In this document: piece by piece, positions 51,364 through 60,312 of the stretch | Layout of the letters: each line of letters starts with the position of its first letter | How positions within the stretch are numbered: the stretch's first letter is position 1 | DNA from: Microlunatus flavus | GTDB taxonomy: Bacteria > Actinomycetota > Actinomycetes > Propionibacteriales > Propionibacteriaceae | Direction: 5' to 3' | DNA length: 64,000 nt | Assembly: GCF_900110855.1 (NCBI RefSeq) | Contig: NZ_FOFA01000002.1 | Coordinates: forward strand, 124,001-188,000 | Made by a program: the position numbers and the translations under genes | Notes under the pieces: model-generated | Databases searched by the model: none | What the model saw: only the letters and a program-made list of their open reading frames with translations | What the model was told of the DNA's origin: nothing

Positions 51364-52536
51364 GTGACGACCTCCTCGCCCGTACGTCCCTTCGTCGTCG
51401 GGATCGTCGGCGGCGGGCAGCTGGCCCGGATGATGTACGAGGCCTCGATCGGGCTGGGCATCCGCGTCGCGCTGCTCGCCGAGGGCCCCGACGTCTCCGC
51501 CGCCCAGGTGGTGCACGACGTCACCGTCGGCGACTACACCGACCACGACACGCTGCGGGCCTTCGCCGAGCGCTGCGACGTGATCACCTTCGACCACGAG
51601 CACGTGCCGACCGGGCTGCTGCGCGACCTCGAGGCCGCCGGGATCGCGGTGCGCCCGGGCCCCGACGCGCTCGTGCACGCCCAGGACAAGGTCGTCATGC
51701 GCGACCGGCTCAGCGCCGCCGGCATCCCGTGCCCGGCCTACCGCGTCGTCGCGGACGCCGACGCGCTGCGCGCCTTCGCCGACGAGGTCGGCTGGCCGAT
51801 CATCGCCAAGACCTCGCGCGGCGGCTACGACGGCAAGGGCGTGTGGAAGATCGACGCACCCGATCAGGCCGACGAACCGTTCGCCGCGCTCGGCGGGCTG
51901 AGCGCCGGGGCGGAGATCCTCGCCGAGGAGTTCGTCGACTTCGCCCGCGAGCTCAGCGCCCTCGTCGTGCGGGCGCCGTCGGGGCAGGCGGTCGCGTACC
52001 CCGTCTCGGAGTCGGTGCAGCGCGACGGCATCTGCGTGGAGACCACGACCCCGGCTCCCGGGCTCACCGAGGAGCAGGCCGTCGCCGCGCAGGCGCTCGC
52101 GCTGCAGGTCGCCGGCGAGCTCGGCACGGTCGGCGTCCTGGCCGTCGAGCTGATGGAGCGCCGCGACGGCACCGTCGTGGTCAACGAGCTGGCGATGCGG
52201 CCGCACAACACCGGGCACTGGAGCATCGACGGGGCGCACACCTCGCAGTTCGAGAACCACCTGCGCGCCGTCCTCGACCTGCCGCTCGGCGACCCCGGCA
52301 CACGGGACGACTGGACGGTCATGGCGAACGTCCTCGGCGGCAGCGAGCCCGACCTGCCCTCGACCCTGCTGCACTGCTTCGCGCGCGACCGCCGGCTGCG
52401 CGTCCAGCTCTACGGCAAGGAGGTCAAGCCCGGGCGCAAGGTCGGGCACGTGACCACCTACGGCGACGACCTGGTCGAGGTCCGCCGCCGCGCCCGGCAC
52501 GCCGCCGGCTACCTGATGGGGGACCCGAATGCCTGA
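51364..52536 (+). CDS. purK: N5-carboxyaminoimidazole ribonucleotide synthetase PurK
   Basis: This 390-residue ATP-grasp enzyme carboxylates AIR to N5-CAIR with bicarbonate and ATP in purine synthesis. It has [12 protein letters not shown], the [17 protein letters not shown]-grasp loop and [27 protein letters not shown] at 51364 lies 8 nt after TAGCCT, whose TAG is the stop of the GNAT gene. It overlaps purE by 8 nt. Confidence 0.96.
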   Translation: MTTSSPVRPFVVGIVGGGQLARMMYEASIGLGIRVALLAEGPDVSAAQVVHDVTVGDYTDHDTLRAFAERCDVITFDHEHVPTGLLRDLEAAGIAVRPGPDALVHAQDKVVMRDRLSAAGIPCPAYRVVADADALRAFADEVGWPIIAKTSRGGYDGKGVWKIDAPDQADEPFAALGGLSAGAEILAEEFVDFARELSALVVRAPSGQAVAYPVSESVQRDGICVETTTPAPGLTEEQAVAAQALALQVAGELGTVGVLAVELMERRDGTVVVNELAMRPHNTGHWSIDGAHTSQFENHLRAVLDLPLGDPGTRDDWTVMANVLGGSEPDLPSTLLHCFARDRRLRVQLYGKEVKPGRKVGHVTTYGDDLVEVRRRARHAAGYLMGDPNA

Positions 52537-53077
52537 GTCGACGACGTCCGAGGCCCGCGACGACCCGACCAGCTCAGGGCGCGTCCGGGTCGGGATCGTC
52601 ATGGGCTCGGACTCCGACTGGCCGACCATGCAGGCCGCGGGCCAGGCGCTGGAGGAGTTCGGGATCGCGTACGAGGCCGACGTCGTCTCCGCGCACCGGA
52701 TGCCCGACGCGATGCTCGCCTGGGGCCACGGCGCGCACGCGCGCGGGCTCGAGGTCGTGATCGCCGGGGCCGGGGGAGCGGCGCACCTGCCCGGCATGCT
52801 CGCCGCGGTCACGCCGCTGCCGGTGATCGGCGTGCCCGTGCCGCTCAAGCACCTGGACGGGCTCGACTCGCTGCTGTCGATCGTGCAGATGCCCGCCGGC
52901 GTCCCCGTCGCGACCGTCTCCGTCGGCGGGGCCCGCAACGCGGGCCTGCTCGCCGTCCGCATCCTCGCCGCCGGCGACCCGGACCTCACCGCGAAGGTGC
53001 TGGCGTTCCAGGACGACCTGCGCGCCGCGGCGCAGGCCAAGGGCGAGGTGGTCCGCCGTGCCGTCCGCCCCGGCTGA
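52529..53077 (+). CDS. purE: N5-carboxyaminoimidazole ribonucleotide mutase PurE
   Basis: This 182-residue class I PurE converts N5-CAIR to CAIR, following Pur[22 protein letters not shown] and [15 protein letters not shown] form the active site. A polar 20-residue N-terminal extension is present. ATG at 52529 overlaps purK. The downstream EI24 gene overlaps its end by 20 nt. Confidence 0.96.
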   Translation: MPESTTSEARDDPTSSGRVRVGIVMGSDSDWPTMQAAGQALEEFGIAYEADVVSAHRMPDAMLAWGHGAHARGLEVVIAGAGGAAHLPGMLAAVTPLPVIGVPVPLKHLDGLDSLLSIVQMPAGVPVATVSVGGARNAGLLAVRILAAGDPDLTAKVLAFQDDLRAAAQAKGEVVRRAVRPG

Positions 53078-53867
53078 GGCGCTCGGCGGGGCCGCGCTGC
53101 TCGGGCGTGGGGCGTCGTTCCTGCTGCGCCGGCCGCGGCTGTTCTGGCTGGGTGCGCTGCCGCCGCTGGTCACCTCGGTCGTCTTCGTCGTCGCGCTCGT
53201 GCTGCTGGTCGCCGAGCTGCCGGCGCTGACCGGCTGGCTGACGCCGTTCGCGCAGGGCTGGTCGGAGGGGATGGCGCTCACGGCCCGGATCGTCGTCGGG
53301 ACCCTCCTGGTCGGCGGGGTCGTGCTGCTCATGGTGCTCGTCTTCAGCACCCTGACCCTGGCGATCGGCTCGCCGGTCTACGACAAGATCAGCGAGGCGG
53401 TCGACCGCGCGCACCCCCGGGCCCCGGAGCCGCTCGACGAACCGCTGCGGACCGGCGTCGCCCGCGCCGTGCGCCAGAGCGTCGCCCTCGTGCTCGTCTC
53501 GGCGGCCGGGGCGCTCGTGCTCTTCGGCGTCGGCTTCGTGCCGGTGGCCGGCCAGGTGGTCGCCGCCGTCGGCGGGGCCTTGTTCGGCGGCTGGATGCTG
53601 GCGATCGAGCTCGTCGGCAGCCCGCTCGAACGGCGCGGCGTGCTCACCCTCGCCGAGCGTCGGCGCACCCTGCGCCGGCGCCGCTGGCGCAGCCTCGGGC
53701 TCGGGGTGCCGTCCTTCCTGCTGCTGTCGATCCCCTTCGTCGCGGTCGTCGTCTTCCCCGTCGCGACGGCGGCCGGGACCCTCCTCGCCCGCCAGCTCCG
53801 CAGCGAGGCGACCGACCTGCCCGAACGCTCGTCAGAGAGCCGGCTCCGACAAGTTACCGACCAGTAA
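53058..53867 (+). CDS. EI24/CysZ-like membrane protein
   Basis: This 269-residue membrane protein has about 5-6 hydrophobic helices. [20 protein letters not shown] and the later [13 protein letters not shown] and [10 protein letters not shown] resemble the EI24/CysZ family, whose members include sulfate transporters. Transport of sulfate is not established here. GTG at 53058 overlaps purE by 20 nt. Its last codons contain an operator for the next gene. Confidence 0.82.
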   Translation: MPSAPAEALGGAALLGRGASFLLRRPRLFWLGALPPLVTSVVFVVALVLLVAELPALTGWLTPFAQGWSEGMALTARIVVGTLLVGGVVLLMVLVFSTLTLAIGSPVYDKISEAVDRAHPRAPEPLDEPLRTGVARAVRQSVALVLVSAAGALVLFGVGFVPVAGQVVAAVGGALFGGWMLAIELVGSPLERRGVLTLAERRRTLRRRRWRSLGLGVPSFLLLSIPFVAVVVFPVATAAGTLLARQLRSEATDLPERSSESRLRQVTDQ

Positions 53868-53882
53868 CTTCGGGGGTACGCT
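53851..53882 (+). promoter_or_regulatory. operator and promoter of the acyl-CoA dehydrogenase gene
   Basis: AAGTTAC (53851-53857) and GTAACTT (53864-53870) form a palindrome with a 6-bp centre, overlapping the EI24 stop codon. TTACCG (53854-53859) and TACGCT (53877-53882) are -35 and -10 with a 17-nt spacer, and the ATG at 53889 is at the expected start. A TetR-type repressor site is likely by form. The repressor is unknown. Confidence 0.65.
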
Positions 53883-53888
53883 GCCCGT

Positions 53889-55061
53889 ATGGTCTCCACC
53901 GTCGAGGACCGTGTGGAGCTGTTCAGCCCCACCGAGGAGCACGAAGCGATCCGCGCCGCCGTGCGCGAGCTGTGCGACGACAAGGTCGCACCCCTGGCCG
54001 CCGAGGTCGACGAGCGCGCCGAGTTCGGCTGGGCGTCCTACGAGGCCCTGCGCGCCGGTGAGTTCCACGCGCCGCACGTCCCCGAGGTGTACGGAGGGGT
54101 CGGCGCCGACGCGCTGGCCACCGCCATCGTCATCGAGGAGGTGGCCCGCGCCTGCGCCTCGACCTCGCTGGTCCCGGCGGTCAACAAGCTCGGCAGCCTG
54201 CCCTGGGTGCTCGCGGGCAGCGAGGAGCTCAAGCGGGCCTTCCTGCCGCGGGTGGCCAGCGGCGAGGCGATGGTCAGCTACTGCCTCTCGGAGTCCGAGG
54301 CCGGCTCCGACGCGGCGGCGATGCGGACCCGGGCCGTCCGCGACGGCGACGGCTGGGTGCTCGACGGGGCCAAGCGTTGGATCAGCAACGCCGGGGTCTC
54401 GGAGCTCTACACCGTCTTCGCCGTCACCGACCCGGACGCCCCGCGCGGCAAGGGCATCAGCGCATTCGTCGTCGAGAAGTCCGACGCCGGCGTCTCCTTC
54501 GGCGCCCCGGAGAAGAAGCTCGGCATCAAGGGCTCACCGACGTGCGAGGTCTACCTCGACCGGGTGCGGGTCCCCGCCGACCGCCTCGTCGGGGAGGAGG
54601 GTGGCGGCTTCGCCCTGGCCATGCGGACCCTCGACCACACCCGCGTGACCATCGCCGCGCAGGCCGTCGGCATCGCCCAGGGCGCGCTCGACGCGACGCT
54701 GGCCTACGTCGCGGAACGTCAGCAGTTCGGCCGCGCGGTCGCCGACTTCCAGGGCGTGCAGTTCATGCTCGCCGACATGGGCATGCGCATCGAGGCCGCG
54801 CGCCAGCTCACGTACGCCGCCGCCGGGCGCTCCGAGCGCGACGAGGACGACCTCACGTGGTTCGGGGCGAGCGCCAAGTGCTTCGCCTCCGACGTGGCGA
54901 TGCAGGTGACGACGGACGCCGTGCAGCTGTTCGGCGGGTACGGCTACACGCACGACTACCCGGTCGAGCGGATGATGCGCGACGCCAAGATCACCCAGAT
55001 CTACGAGGGCACCAACCAGGTGCAGCGCGTCGTCATGGCGCGCCAGCTGCTGCGGCGGTAG
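53889..55061 (+). CDS. acyl-CoA dehydrogenase
   Basis: This 390-residue FAD enzyme introduces the first double bond in acyl-CoA beta-oxidation. SYCLSESEAGSDAAAM and WISNAGVSELYTVFAV line the FAD site. FGRAVADFQGVQFMLADMG and a terminal QIYEGTNQVQR with the catalytic Glu are present. Substrate chain length cannot be told. Its own operator/promoter lies directly upstream, and no other beta-oxidation gene is next to it. Confidence 0.95.
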   Translation: MVSTVEDRVELFSPTEEHEAIRAAVRELCDDKVAPLAAEVDERAEFGWASYEALRAGEFHAPHVPEVYGGVGADALATAIVIEEVARACASTSLVPAVNKLGSLPWVLAGSEELKRAFLPRVASGEAMVSYCLSESEAGSDAAAMRTRAVRDGDGWVLDGAKRWISNAGVSELYTVFAVTDPDAPRGKGISAFVVEKSDAGVSFGAPEKKLGIKGSPTCEVYLDRVRVPADRLVGEEGGGFALAMRTLDHTRVTIAAQAVGIAQGALDATLAYVAERQQFGRAVADFQGVQFMLADMGMRIEAARQLTYAAAGRSERDEDDLTWFGASAKCFASDVAMQVTTDAVQLFGGYGYTHDYPVERMMRDAKITQIYEGTNQVQRVVMARQLLRR

Positions 55062-55099
55062 TCCTCGCAGGCGCCCCGTGCGCTGCGCTCACCGGCCGG

Positions 55100-56004
55100 T
55101 CAGTACCGGTGGAAGTAGGTGGCCAGCTGCTCGGCCGAGCGGAAGCCGGGGCAGACCACGTCGAAGTCCGAGCGGCTGTTCCACCACCGGGCGAGGACGA
55201 CGTCGCCGCCCTGCACCGACGTGGTGCGGCACTTGGCCAGCGCGGTCGACCGCTTGGCGGGGCCGACGGTGCGCCACTCCGGTGCGTGGTAGCGCGCGCT
55301 GCCGACGAGGTGCTGCCACGGGTCGATGCTGGCGTAGAAGCCGTACGACAGGCCCGCGTCCCGGTACGCACGCAGGGCGCCGTCGAGCGCCGCCTTGTCG
55401 TGCTTCTTGCTCTTCGACCACGGCGCCGGAGCGCGGGAGTACTCGACGTCGACCCAGATGAACGACGCCTCCAGCCCGACCTCCTTCATGCTGGCGACGT
55501 CGACCATGGCCTGGGCGTAGCCGGTGTTGCGCAGCCGGCTGCTCTTGGTCGTGCCCGCGTAGGGCCCGTGGTGCCGTACTTCTTGAGCAGCTTGGCGGTC
55601 GGGTAGGTCATGAACGCGTACGGAGCGGTCCACACGTGGTGCTTCTTGGCCCAGTCGACGTGCTTCTGCAGGCACGGGTTGGGGTAGAAGCCCGGACCGT
55701 TCGTGAGCCCGATGACGACGAAGTCGCTCTTCTTCGAGGGCATCGGGTTGCCGAGGGTGGGCCGCGACGGGATGCCCATGCCCTTGGGGCAGCTGGGCCA
55801 GGAGATGTCGTACCCCTGGGGCACGTGCGCCTTCGACGACGAGGACGACGCCGAGCTGGTCGCGACGGCAGCCGGCTGGGAGACCCCCTGGATGGGGGCC
55901 GGGTCGGCGAGGGCGGGAACGGTCGCGGACGCGGCGCTCGCGACGACGAGCGTGAGCGTGGTGGCGGCCACCCGCAGGCGGCGGAGCAGGGAGTGCGCGG
56001 GCAC
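55100..56004 (-). pseudogene. frameshifted secreted glycoside-hydrolase-like (TIM-barrel) gene
   Basis: Two frames encode one protein. The N-terminal frame has a signal peptide (VAATTLTLVVASAASATV), then GYDISWPSCPKGMG and FVVIGLTNGPGF, ending KKYGTTGP. The C-terminal frame resumes at YAGTTKSS and holds EASFIWVDVEYS and GLSYGFYASIDPWQ. The shift falls at about 55562-55570, where restoring one G in a short G run rejoins the frames. The fold resembles GH25/DUF1906-like secreted proteins. Loss of one base in a homopolymer could be a real mutation or a sequencing error. GTG at 56004 is the presumed start. Confidence 0.8.
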
Positions 56005-56108
56005 AGGTGGGGGGTCCTGACGTGGGAGGGGCGGTCCCCCCCGGACCGTCCGTCGGCCGCGCGCGGCGCGGCGGGTCGGCGACGCGCCGACCGAGGTCAC
56101 CGTAGCGA

Positions 56109-56127
56109 CCGCGGGCTGCCCCCGCGG
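56109..56127 (-). terminator. hairpin after the SDR-hydrolase operon
   Basis: CCGCGGG (56109-56115) pairs with CCCGCGG (56121-56127) across CTGCC, 54 nt after the SDR stop at 56181. It also lies upstream of the frameshifted gene. Confidence 0.5.
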
Positions 56128-56180
56128 TTGTTCCGCTGGTTCCGACGACTACCGCACGGATGCGGGTCGGGTGTGCCGTC

Positions 56181-56966
56181 TCAGACGGTCGGGGTGAGCC
56201 CGCCGTCGATGACGACGTCGGCGCCGGTGACGTTCCCGAGCCGGTCGCTGGCCAGCACCGCGACGAGGTCGGCCACCTCCTCCGGCCGGGTGAACCGTCC
56301 GGTGACGCCCTGCGCCGCCGCCTGCGCGGCGACGTCGCCCGCGCTCGCGCCGTGGGACCGGCCGACGGTCTCGGCGACCCCGCCGGCCCCCAGCCAGAGG
56401 TCCGTGGCCACCGGTCCCGGACTGACCGTGTTGACGCGGATGCCCTCCGCCCCGAGCTCCTTGGACAACGACTTGCCGAGGTTCGTCAGGGCCGCCTTCG
56501 CCGCGGAGTAGTCGACGACGAGCGGGTCGGCGAGGAAGGCGTTGACCGAGCTGATCGTGACGACCGACCCGCCGCCCCGGCGCCGCAGCTGCGGCACGGC
56601 CGCACGGACCATGCGCACCGCGGCCATCAGCGTCAGCGTCAGGGTCGCCTGCCAGTCGTCGTCGCCGACGGAGCCGAAGCCGCCTGGCCGCGGGGACACT
56701 GCGCCGGCGTTGTTCACGAGCACGTCGATCCCGCCGAGCGCGGCCGCCGCCTCCGCGAGCGCCGTCGGGCCCTCCGGGGTGCTGAGGTCGACCGGGACGA
56801 AGTGCACCCGGCCGCCGGCCACGAGACCGGGGAGGTCGGCACCCTGGTGCCGGGCGCCCGCGACGACGGTCGCGCCCTCCTCGACGAGCCGGCGGGTGAC
56901 GGCCAGCCCGATCCCCTTGCTGGCCCCGGTGACGACCGCGATCCGGCCGTCCAGGTGGAGGTCCAT
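56181..56966 (-). CDS. short-chain dehydrogenase/reductase (3-oxoacyl-ACP reductase-like)
   Basis: This 261-residue NAD(P)-dependent oxidoreductase has TGASKGIG (13-20), NNAGAV, SSVNAF, and the catalytic YSAAKAAL. The C-terminus VTGADVVIDGGLTPTV is typical of FabG-like SDRs. ATG at 56966 overlaps the hydrolase stop by 1 nt (TGATG). It is the second gene of an operon under the TetR regulator at 57911. Confidence 0.92.
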   Translation of the reverse strand: MDLHLDGRIAVVTGASKGIGLAVTRRLVEEGATVVAGARHQGADLPGLVAGGRVHFVPVDLSTPEGPTALAEAAAALGGIDVLVNNAGAVSPRPGGFGSVGDDDWQATLTLTLMAAVRMVRAAVPQLRRRGGGSVVTISSVNAFLADPLVVDYSAAKAALTNLGKSLSKELGAEGIRVNTVSPGPVATDLWLGAGGVAETVGRSHGASAGDVAAQAAAQGVTGRFTRPEEVADLVAVLASDRLGNVTGADVVIDGGLTPTV

Positions 56967-57796
56967 CAGGCCTGCTCGGCCGGGGTGCTGCGCGGCGCGA
57001 GGCCCTGCGTGGCCAGCCACGACACCACGAGGTCGGCGACCTCGGGCCAGCCGTGGTCGATCGTCAGCGAGTGCCCGCGGTCGGGCAGCTCACGCAGCTC
57101 GGTGAGCGCAGAGGAGCGGTCGTAGAGCCGAAAGGTCGCGCGCGCCGACACCGCGGGGACGGTGTGGTCCCGACCGCCGGCGATCACCAGCAGCGGTCCG
57201 CGGGGGCTCCGCGCGGTGTCGACGGCCGCCTCGCTCGTCCGGCTCAGGTTGGCGGTGGCGGCCTGGAAGAGCGGCCGGCCGGGCGAGGGGATCGTCCACC
57301 GCTCGTGCAGCGCGTCGGACTCGGCCGCGCTGAGCGCGTTGCCGAACGCGTACCGGAACTGCTCGCGCGTGAGCGAGACGGCCCGGTTGCGGTTCGCTGG
57401 GTTGCGCAGCACCGGCCACGAGCTGCGCAGCGAGGAGAGCGGGACCGGCTTGACGCCCTTGATCGGGGCCGGGTCGATGGCGACCCCCGCGGCCCCGACG
57501 CCGAGCCCGAGCAGCTTCTGCACGACGAGCCCGCCGAAGGAGTGCCCGACCAGGATCGGGGGCTCGGGCAGCGCGGCGACGAGCCGTCGGTGGTGCTCGA
57601 CGACGTCGTCGATGCCGTGGCCGGCGACGGCCCGGGGGTCGGCCCGGGTGGCCTCCACCGTGGGGCTGTCGCCGGGCCAGCCGGCGGCCGAGGCGGCGTA
57701 CCCCTCGCGCTCGAGGCGTTCGACCCACGGCTGCCAGGAGCTGGCGTGCAGCCAGAGCCCGTGGACGAGGAGGACGGGCGGTGCGGTGCTGGTCAT
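56966..57796 (-). CDS. alpha/beta hydrolase
   Basis: This 276-residue hydrolase has VLLVHGLWLHASSW (oxyanion region), the nucleophile elbow GHSFGG, IAGGRDHTVP (catalytic Asp region) and RGHSLTIDHGW (catalytic His). The substrate is unknown. ATG at 57796 is chosen because the following residues begin the conserved core. Its promoter region contains the AGACC-N4-GGTCT palindrome, so it is probably repressed by the divergent TetR protein. Confidence 0.9.
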   Translation of the reverse strand: MTSTAPPVLLVHGLWLHASSWQPWVERLEREGYAASAAGWPGDSPTVEATRADPRAVAGHGIDDVVEHHRRLVAALPEPPILVGHSFGGLVVQKLLGLGVGAAGVAIDPAPIKGVKPVPLSSLRSSWPVLRNPANRNRAVSLTREQFRYAFGNALSAAESDALHERWTIPSPGRPLFQAATANLSRTSEAAVDTARSPRGPLLVIAGGRDHTVPAVSARATFRLYDRSSALTELRELPDRGHSLTIDHGWPEVADLVVSWLATQGLAPRSTPAEQA

Positions 57797-57826
57797 GGGC
57801 GCTCCCGAGCTGCACGGAACCGGAGT

Positions 57827-57840
57827 AGACCGACTGGTCT
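57827..57840. promoter_or_regulatory. TetR-type operator
   Basis: AGACCGACTGGTCT is a perfect palindrome with a 4-bp centre in the 114-bp region between the hydrolase and the TetR gene. Position and form fit an operator for the divergent regulator. Confidence 0.65.
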
Positions 57841-57910
57841 CTCCACGTGTACGGAGTATGGCGTGGCCGGGCCGCGGCCCGCAAGGGTCCGAGCGGGGCA
57901 GACTGGGCGC

Positions 57911-58564
57911 GTGAGTGCCCCCGCCGTGCAGGAGCGAGGAGGACCCGCGTCGCCCGCGCGCGAGCGGATCCTCGTCACCGCGGACCGGCTCTTCTACGGC
58001 ACCGGCATCCGGGCCGTCGGGGTGGAGCGCGTCATCACCGAGGCCGGCGTCGCCCGGATGACCTTCTTCCGCCACTTCCCGAGCAAGGACGACCTGGTCG
58101 TGGCATTCCTCGCGCGCCGGGTGGGTACGGCGCAGGAGGCGCTGGCGCGGGTGCGGGCGGAGCACCCGGGGGAGCCCCGCAGGGTGCTCGAGCACTTCGC
58201 CGCGCAGGTGTCGGACGAGGCCGGTGTGGCGGAGTTCCGCGGGTGCGAGTTCGTCAACACCGCCGCCGAGTTCTACGACTCCACGCACCCGGTGCGCCGC
58301 GTGGTCGCCGACCACCGCGCCTGGATCACCGAGCGGCTGGCCGAAGCGCTGACGGGGCTCGGGCACCCGGCGCCGCGGCGGACCGCCGAGCTCCTGCTCA
58401 TGCTGCGGACGGGTTTCATCGTCGCCAGCTCGCTCGAGGGCCTGACCAGCGGCGACGCCGAGTTCGAGCGGGCCTGGTGGCTCCTCGTCGGCGACCCACC
58501 TGATGGAGACGCTGGGACATCCTGTGAACCTGCTCAGGCTGGGGAGAACTCCGCCGGCGGGTGA
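57911..58564 (+). CDS. TetR-family transcriptional regulator
   Basis: This 217-residue regulator has an N-terminal HTH (RERILVTADRLFYGTGIRAV, VARMTFFRHFPSKDDLV) and an all-helical ligand domain with CEFVNTAAEFYD. GTG at 57911 is the chosen start. The gene diverges from the hydrolase-SDR operon and shares a palindrome with it. The last residues run past the usual family end into a polar tail. Confidence 0.92.
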   Translation: MSAPAVQERGGPASPARERILVTADRLFYGTGIRAVGVERVITEAGVARMTFFRHFPSKDDLVVAFLARRVGTAQEALARVRAEHPGEPRRVLEHFAAQVSDEAGVAEFRGCEFVNTAAEFYDSTHPVRRVVADHRAWITERLAEALTGLGHPAPRRTAELLLMLRTGFIVASSLEGLTSGDAEFERAWWLLVGDPPDGDAGTSCEPAQAGENSAGG

Positions 58565-58580
58565 CCGGGACCGGGTGAGA

Positions 58581-60254
58581 ATGCCGGTCATGACGACCGG
58601 GCAGGACCCCGCCCAGCTCTTCGGGCCCCCTCCGACGAGCGCCACGCAGCAGCAGCTCTTCACCGGCGGCTCGGTCCTGCAGACCCGGACCGGCGTCGCC
58701 GCCGCGGCCGACGCGTGGTCGGTCGGCGCCATGAACCTCGACCTCGACGACCTCGCCGTCGACCTGCTCGAGGCGTCCATGCGGCGTCCGGGTCCGCAGC
58801 CCGACCACGCGCCCGGACGGCACGCCTCCGCGCTGATGATGGCCGGCCGCTACGCCGACGCGCTCGCCGTGCTGCCGGCGGGGCTCGTGCTGCCCGACCC
58901 GGGCAGCGACGACCTGCAGCGCGACCACCTCGTGCAGGCGACGTGCCGCGCCGCCCTCGGCGACGACGGTGCGCTGCTCTGGCTGCGTCAGGCCGCTCCG
59001 CTGATCTCGGCGACCGACTGGGCCGGCTACATCGCGCACTGCCTGCTGCGGGTGGGTGACGCCCGGGGCGACCTGGAGCTCGCGGGGGCGTCGCTCGCCC
59101 AGCTGCAGCGGCTGGGCGACCGGGGGCGTCGGGTCGTGCCGCGGATGGCGGCCGACGTGGTCGCCTCCCGGCCCCGGTCGGCTCCCGCGGGTCGCGCCGG
59201 CCGCGGCCGCCTGTGGGGCTCGAACCGGGACCACCCGGCGGCCGTGGCTGTCCGGGAGGCCGCCGACCGGCTGCGCCTGGCGACGGACCTGCTGCACGGG
59301 CCCTCGGAGTCCTTCGTCTCCGACCCGGGCCTGGTGCTCGAGACCGCCGAGCGGCTGCGCCAGGGCGGCGACCCCCAGGGCGCCGCGCTGCTGCTGCACG
59401 CCGTCGATCGCACCAACCCGCACGTGCGCCGCGTCGAGGAGGCGCTGGCCACGTACGTCCCGCCCGGGGCGTACGGGCGCCGTCGGCTCCGCCGAGCGCT
59501 CCTGCTGACCCTGGCCGGGATCGCGTTCCTGGTCAGCGGGCTCACGGGCCACCCGATGGTCGCGGTCGTGGCGGCGCTGGTCGTCGGCGGCGTCGAGATC
59601 TTCGCCCGCGAGCCGGGCCTCGACCGCTTCGGCACGAACGTGCTGGCCGAGTACGCCGAGAAGGCGGGGATCCGCCCGTTCTGGCTGCTCCCGCGCTCGG
59701 TGGCGGACGAGACGCCGGTCGCCGGGACCCGCCGACGGTCACCGCTCGTGCTGGGCGTCGTCGCGCTGGCTCTCGGCGCGGTGGTCTTCCCCGGCGCGTG
59801 GGACGCGGCCGCGGAGCACGGCACGGGGACCTCCTGGCTCACCTCGCCGGGGCTGACCAGCTTCCTCGTGTGGGTCGTGCTGTTCCCGGTCCTGGTCACC
59901 TGGGCGGTCAGCCTGCTGCCCGGCCGGCGCCTCGGCTACGTCGTGCCGCGCCTCAGCGCCGCGCAGACCGACTGCCAGTGCCGCCGCTTCACGGGCCTGT
60001 CCGGCCCCTTCGCCTTCGCGTACGCCGCCGGCCACCTGACGCCGCTCGCGACGCCGCCGGAGCTCGAGCCGGCCCTGCGCCGGTTCTCACCGCTACCGCC
60101 GTCGGTCAGCGGCTGCCCGATGACGGGCGCCGCCTGGCTCGTGCTCATCCTCGGACCCGAGAACGGCAGGCTCCTGCTCCGCAGCCCCATCGGGACGTTC
60201 CCGGACCCGGAGGAGCGGCCCGACGACTCCCTGCCGACGGGGCAGTACCTCTAG
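58581..60254 (+). CDS. large membrane protein of unknown function
   Basis: I do not recognise this protein. The 557 residues split into a soluble helical, TPR-like N-terminal half (about 1-300, with repeated AxxL patterns such as MMAGRYADALAVLPAGL) and a C-terminal half with about 4 TM helices (about 312-350 and 400-460). It ends with a cysteine-containing region (TDCQCRRFTGL and SGCPMTGAAW). ATG at 58581 or 58590 are both possible starts. It lies just after the TetR gene on the same strand, so co-transcription is possible. Confidence 0.6.
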   Translation: MPVMTTGQDPAQLFGPPPTSATQQQLFTGGSVLQTRTGVAAAADAWSVGAMNLDLDDLAVDLLEASMRRPGPQPDHAPGRHASALMMAGRYADALAVLPAGLVLPDPGSDDLQRDHLVQATCRAALGDDGALLWLRQAAPLISATDWAGYIAHCLLRVGDARGDLELAGASLAQLQRLGDRGRRVVPRMAADVVASRPRSAPAGRAGRGRLWGSNRDHPAAVAVREAADRLRLATDLLHGPSESFVSDPGLVLETAERLRQGGDPQGAALLLHAVDRTNPHVRRVEEALATYVPPGAYGRRRLRRALLLTLAGIAFLVSGLTGHPMVAVVAALVVGGVEIFAREPGLDRFGTNVLAEYAEKAGIRPFWLLPRSVADETPVAGTRRRSPLVLGVVALALGAVVFPGAWDAAAEHGTGTSWLTSPGLTSFLVWVVLFPVLVTWAVSLLPGRRLGYVVPRLSAAQTDCQCRRFTGLSGPFAFAYAAGHLTPLATPPELEPALRRFSPLPPSVSGCPMTGAAWLVLILGPENGRLLLRSPIGTFPDPEERPDDSLPTGQYL

Positions 60255-60270
60255 TCCTGCGGCGCCGGCA

Positions 60271-60304
60271 CCACCCGGACCAGGCCTGGGCCCGGTCCGG
60301 GTGG
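60271..60304. terminator. bidirectional terminator hairpin
   Basis: CCACCCGGACC (60271-60281) pairs perfectly with GGTCCGGGTGG (60294-60304), an 11-bp stem between convergent genes. Confidence 0.75.
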
Positions 60305-60312
60305 TCGAGCCG

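Noticed and set aside
55562-55570. Programmed ribosomal frameshift in the GH25-like gene
   Set aside because: No slippery heptamer with a following stable hairpin is seen, and the family is normally a single frame.
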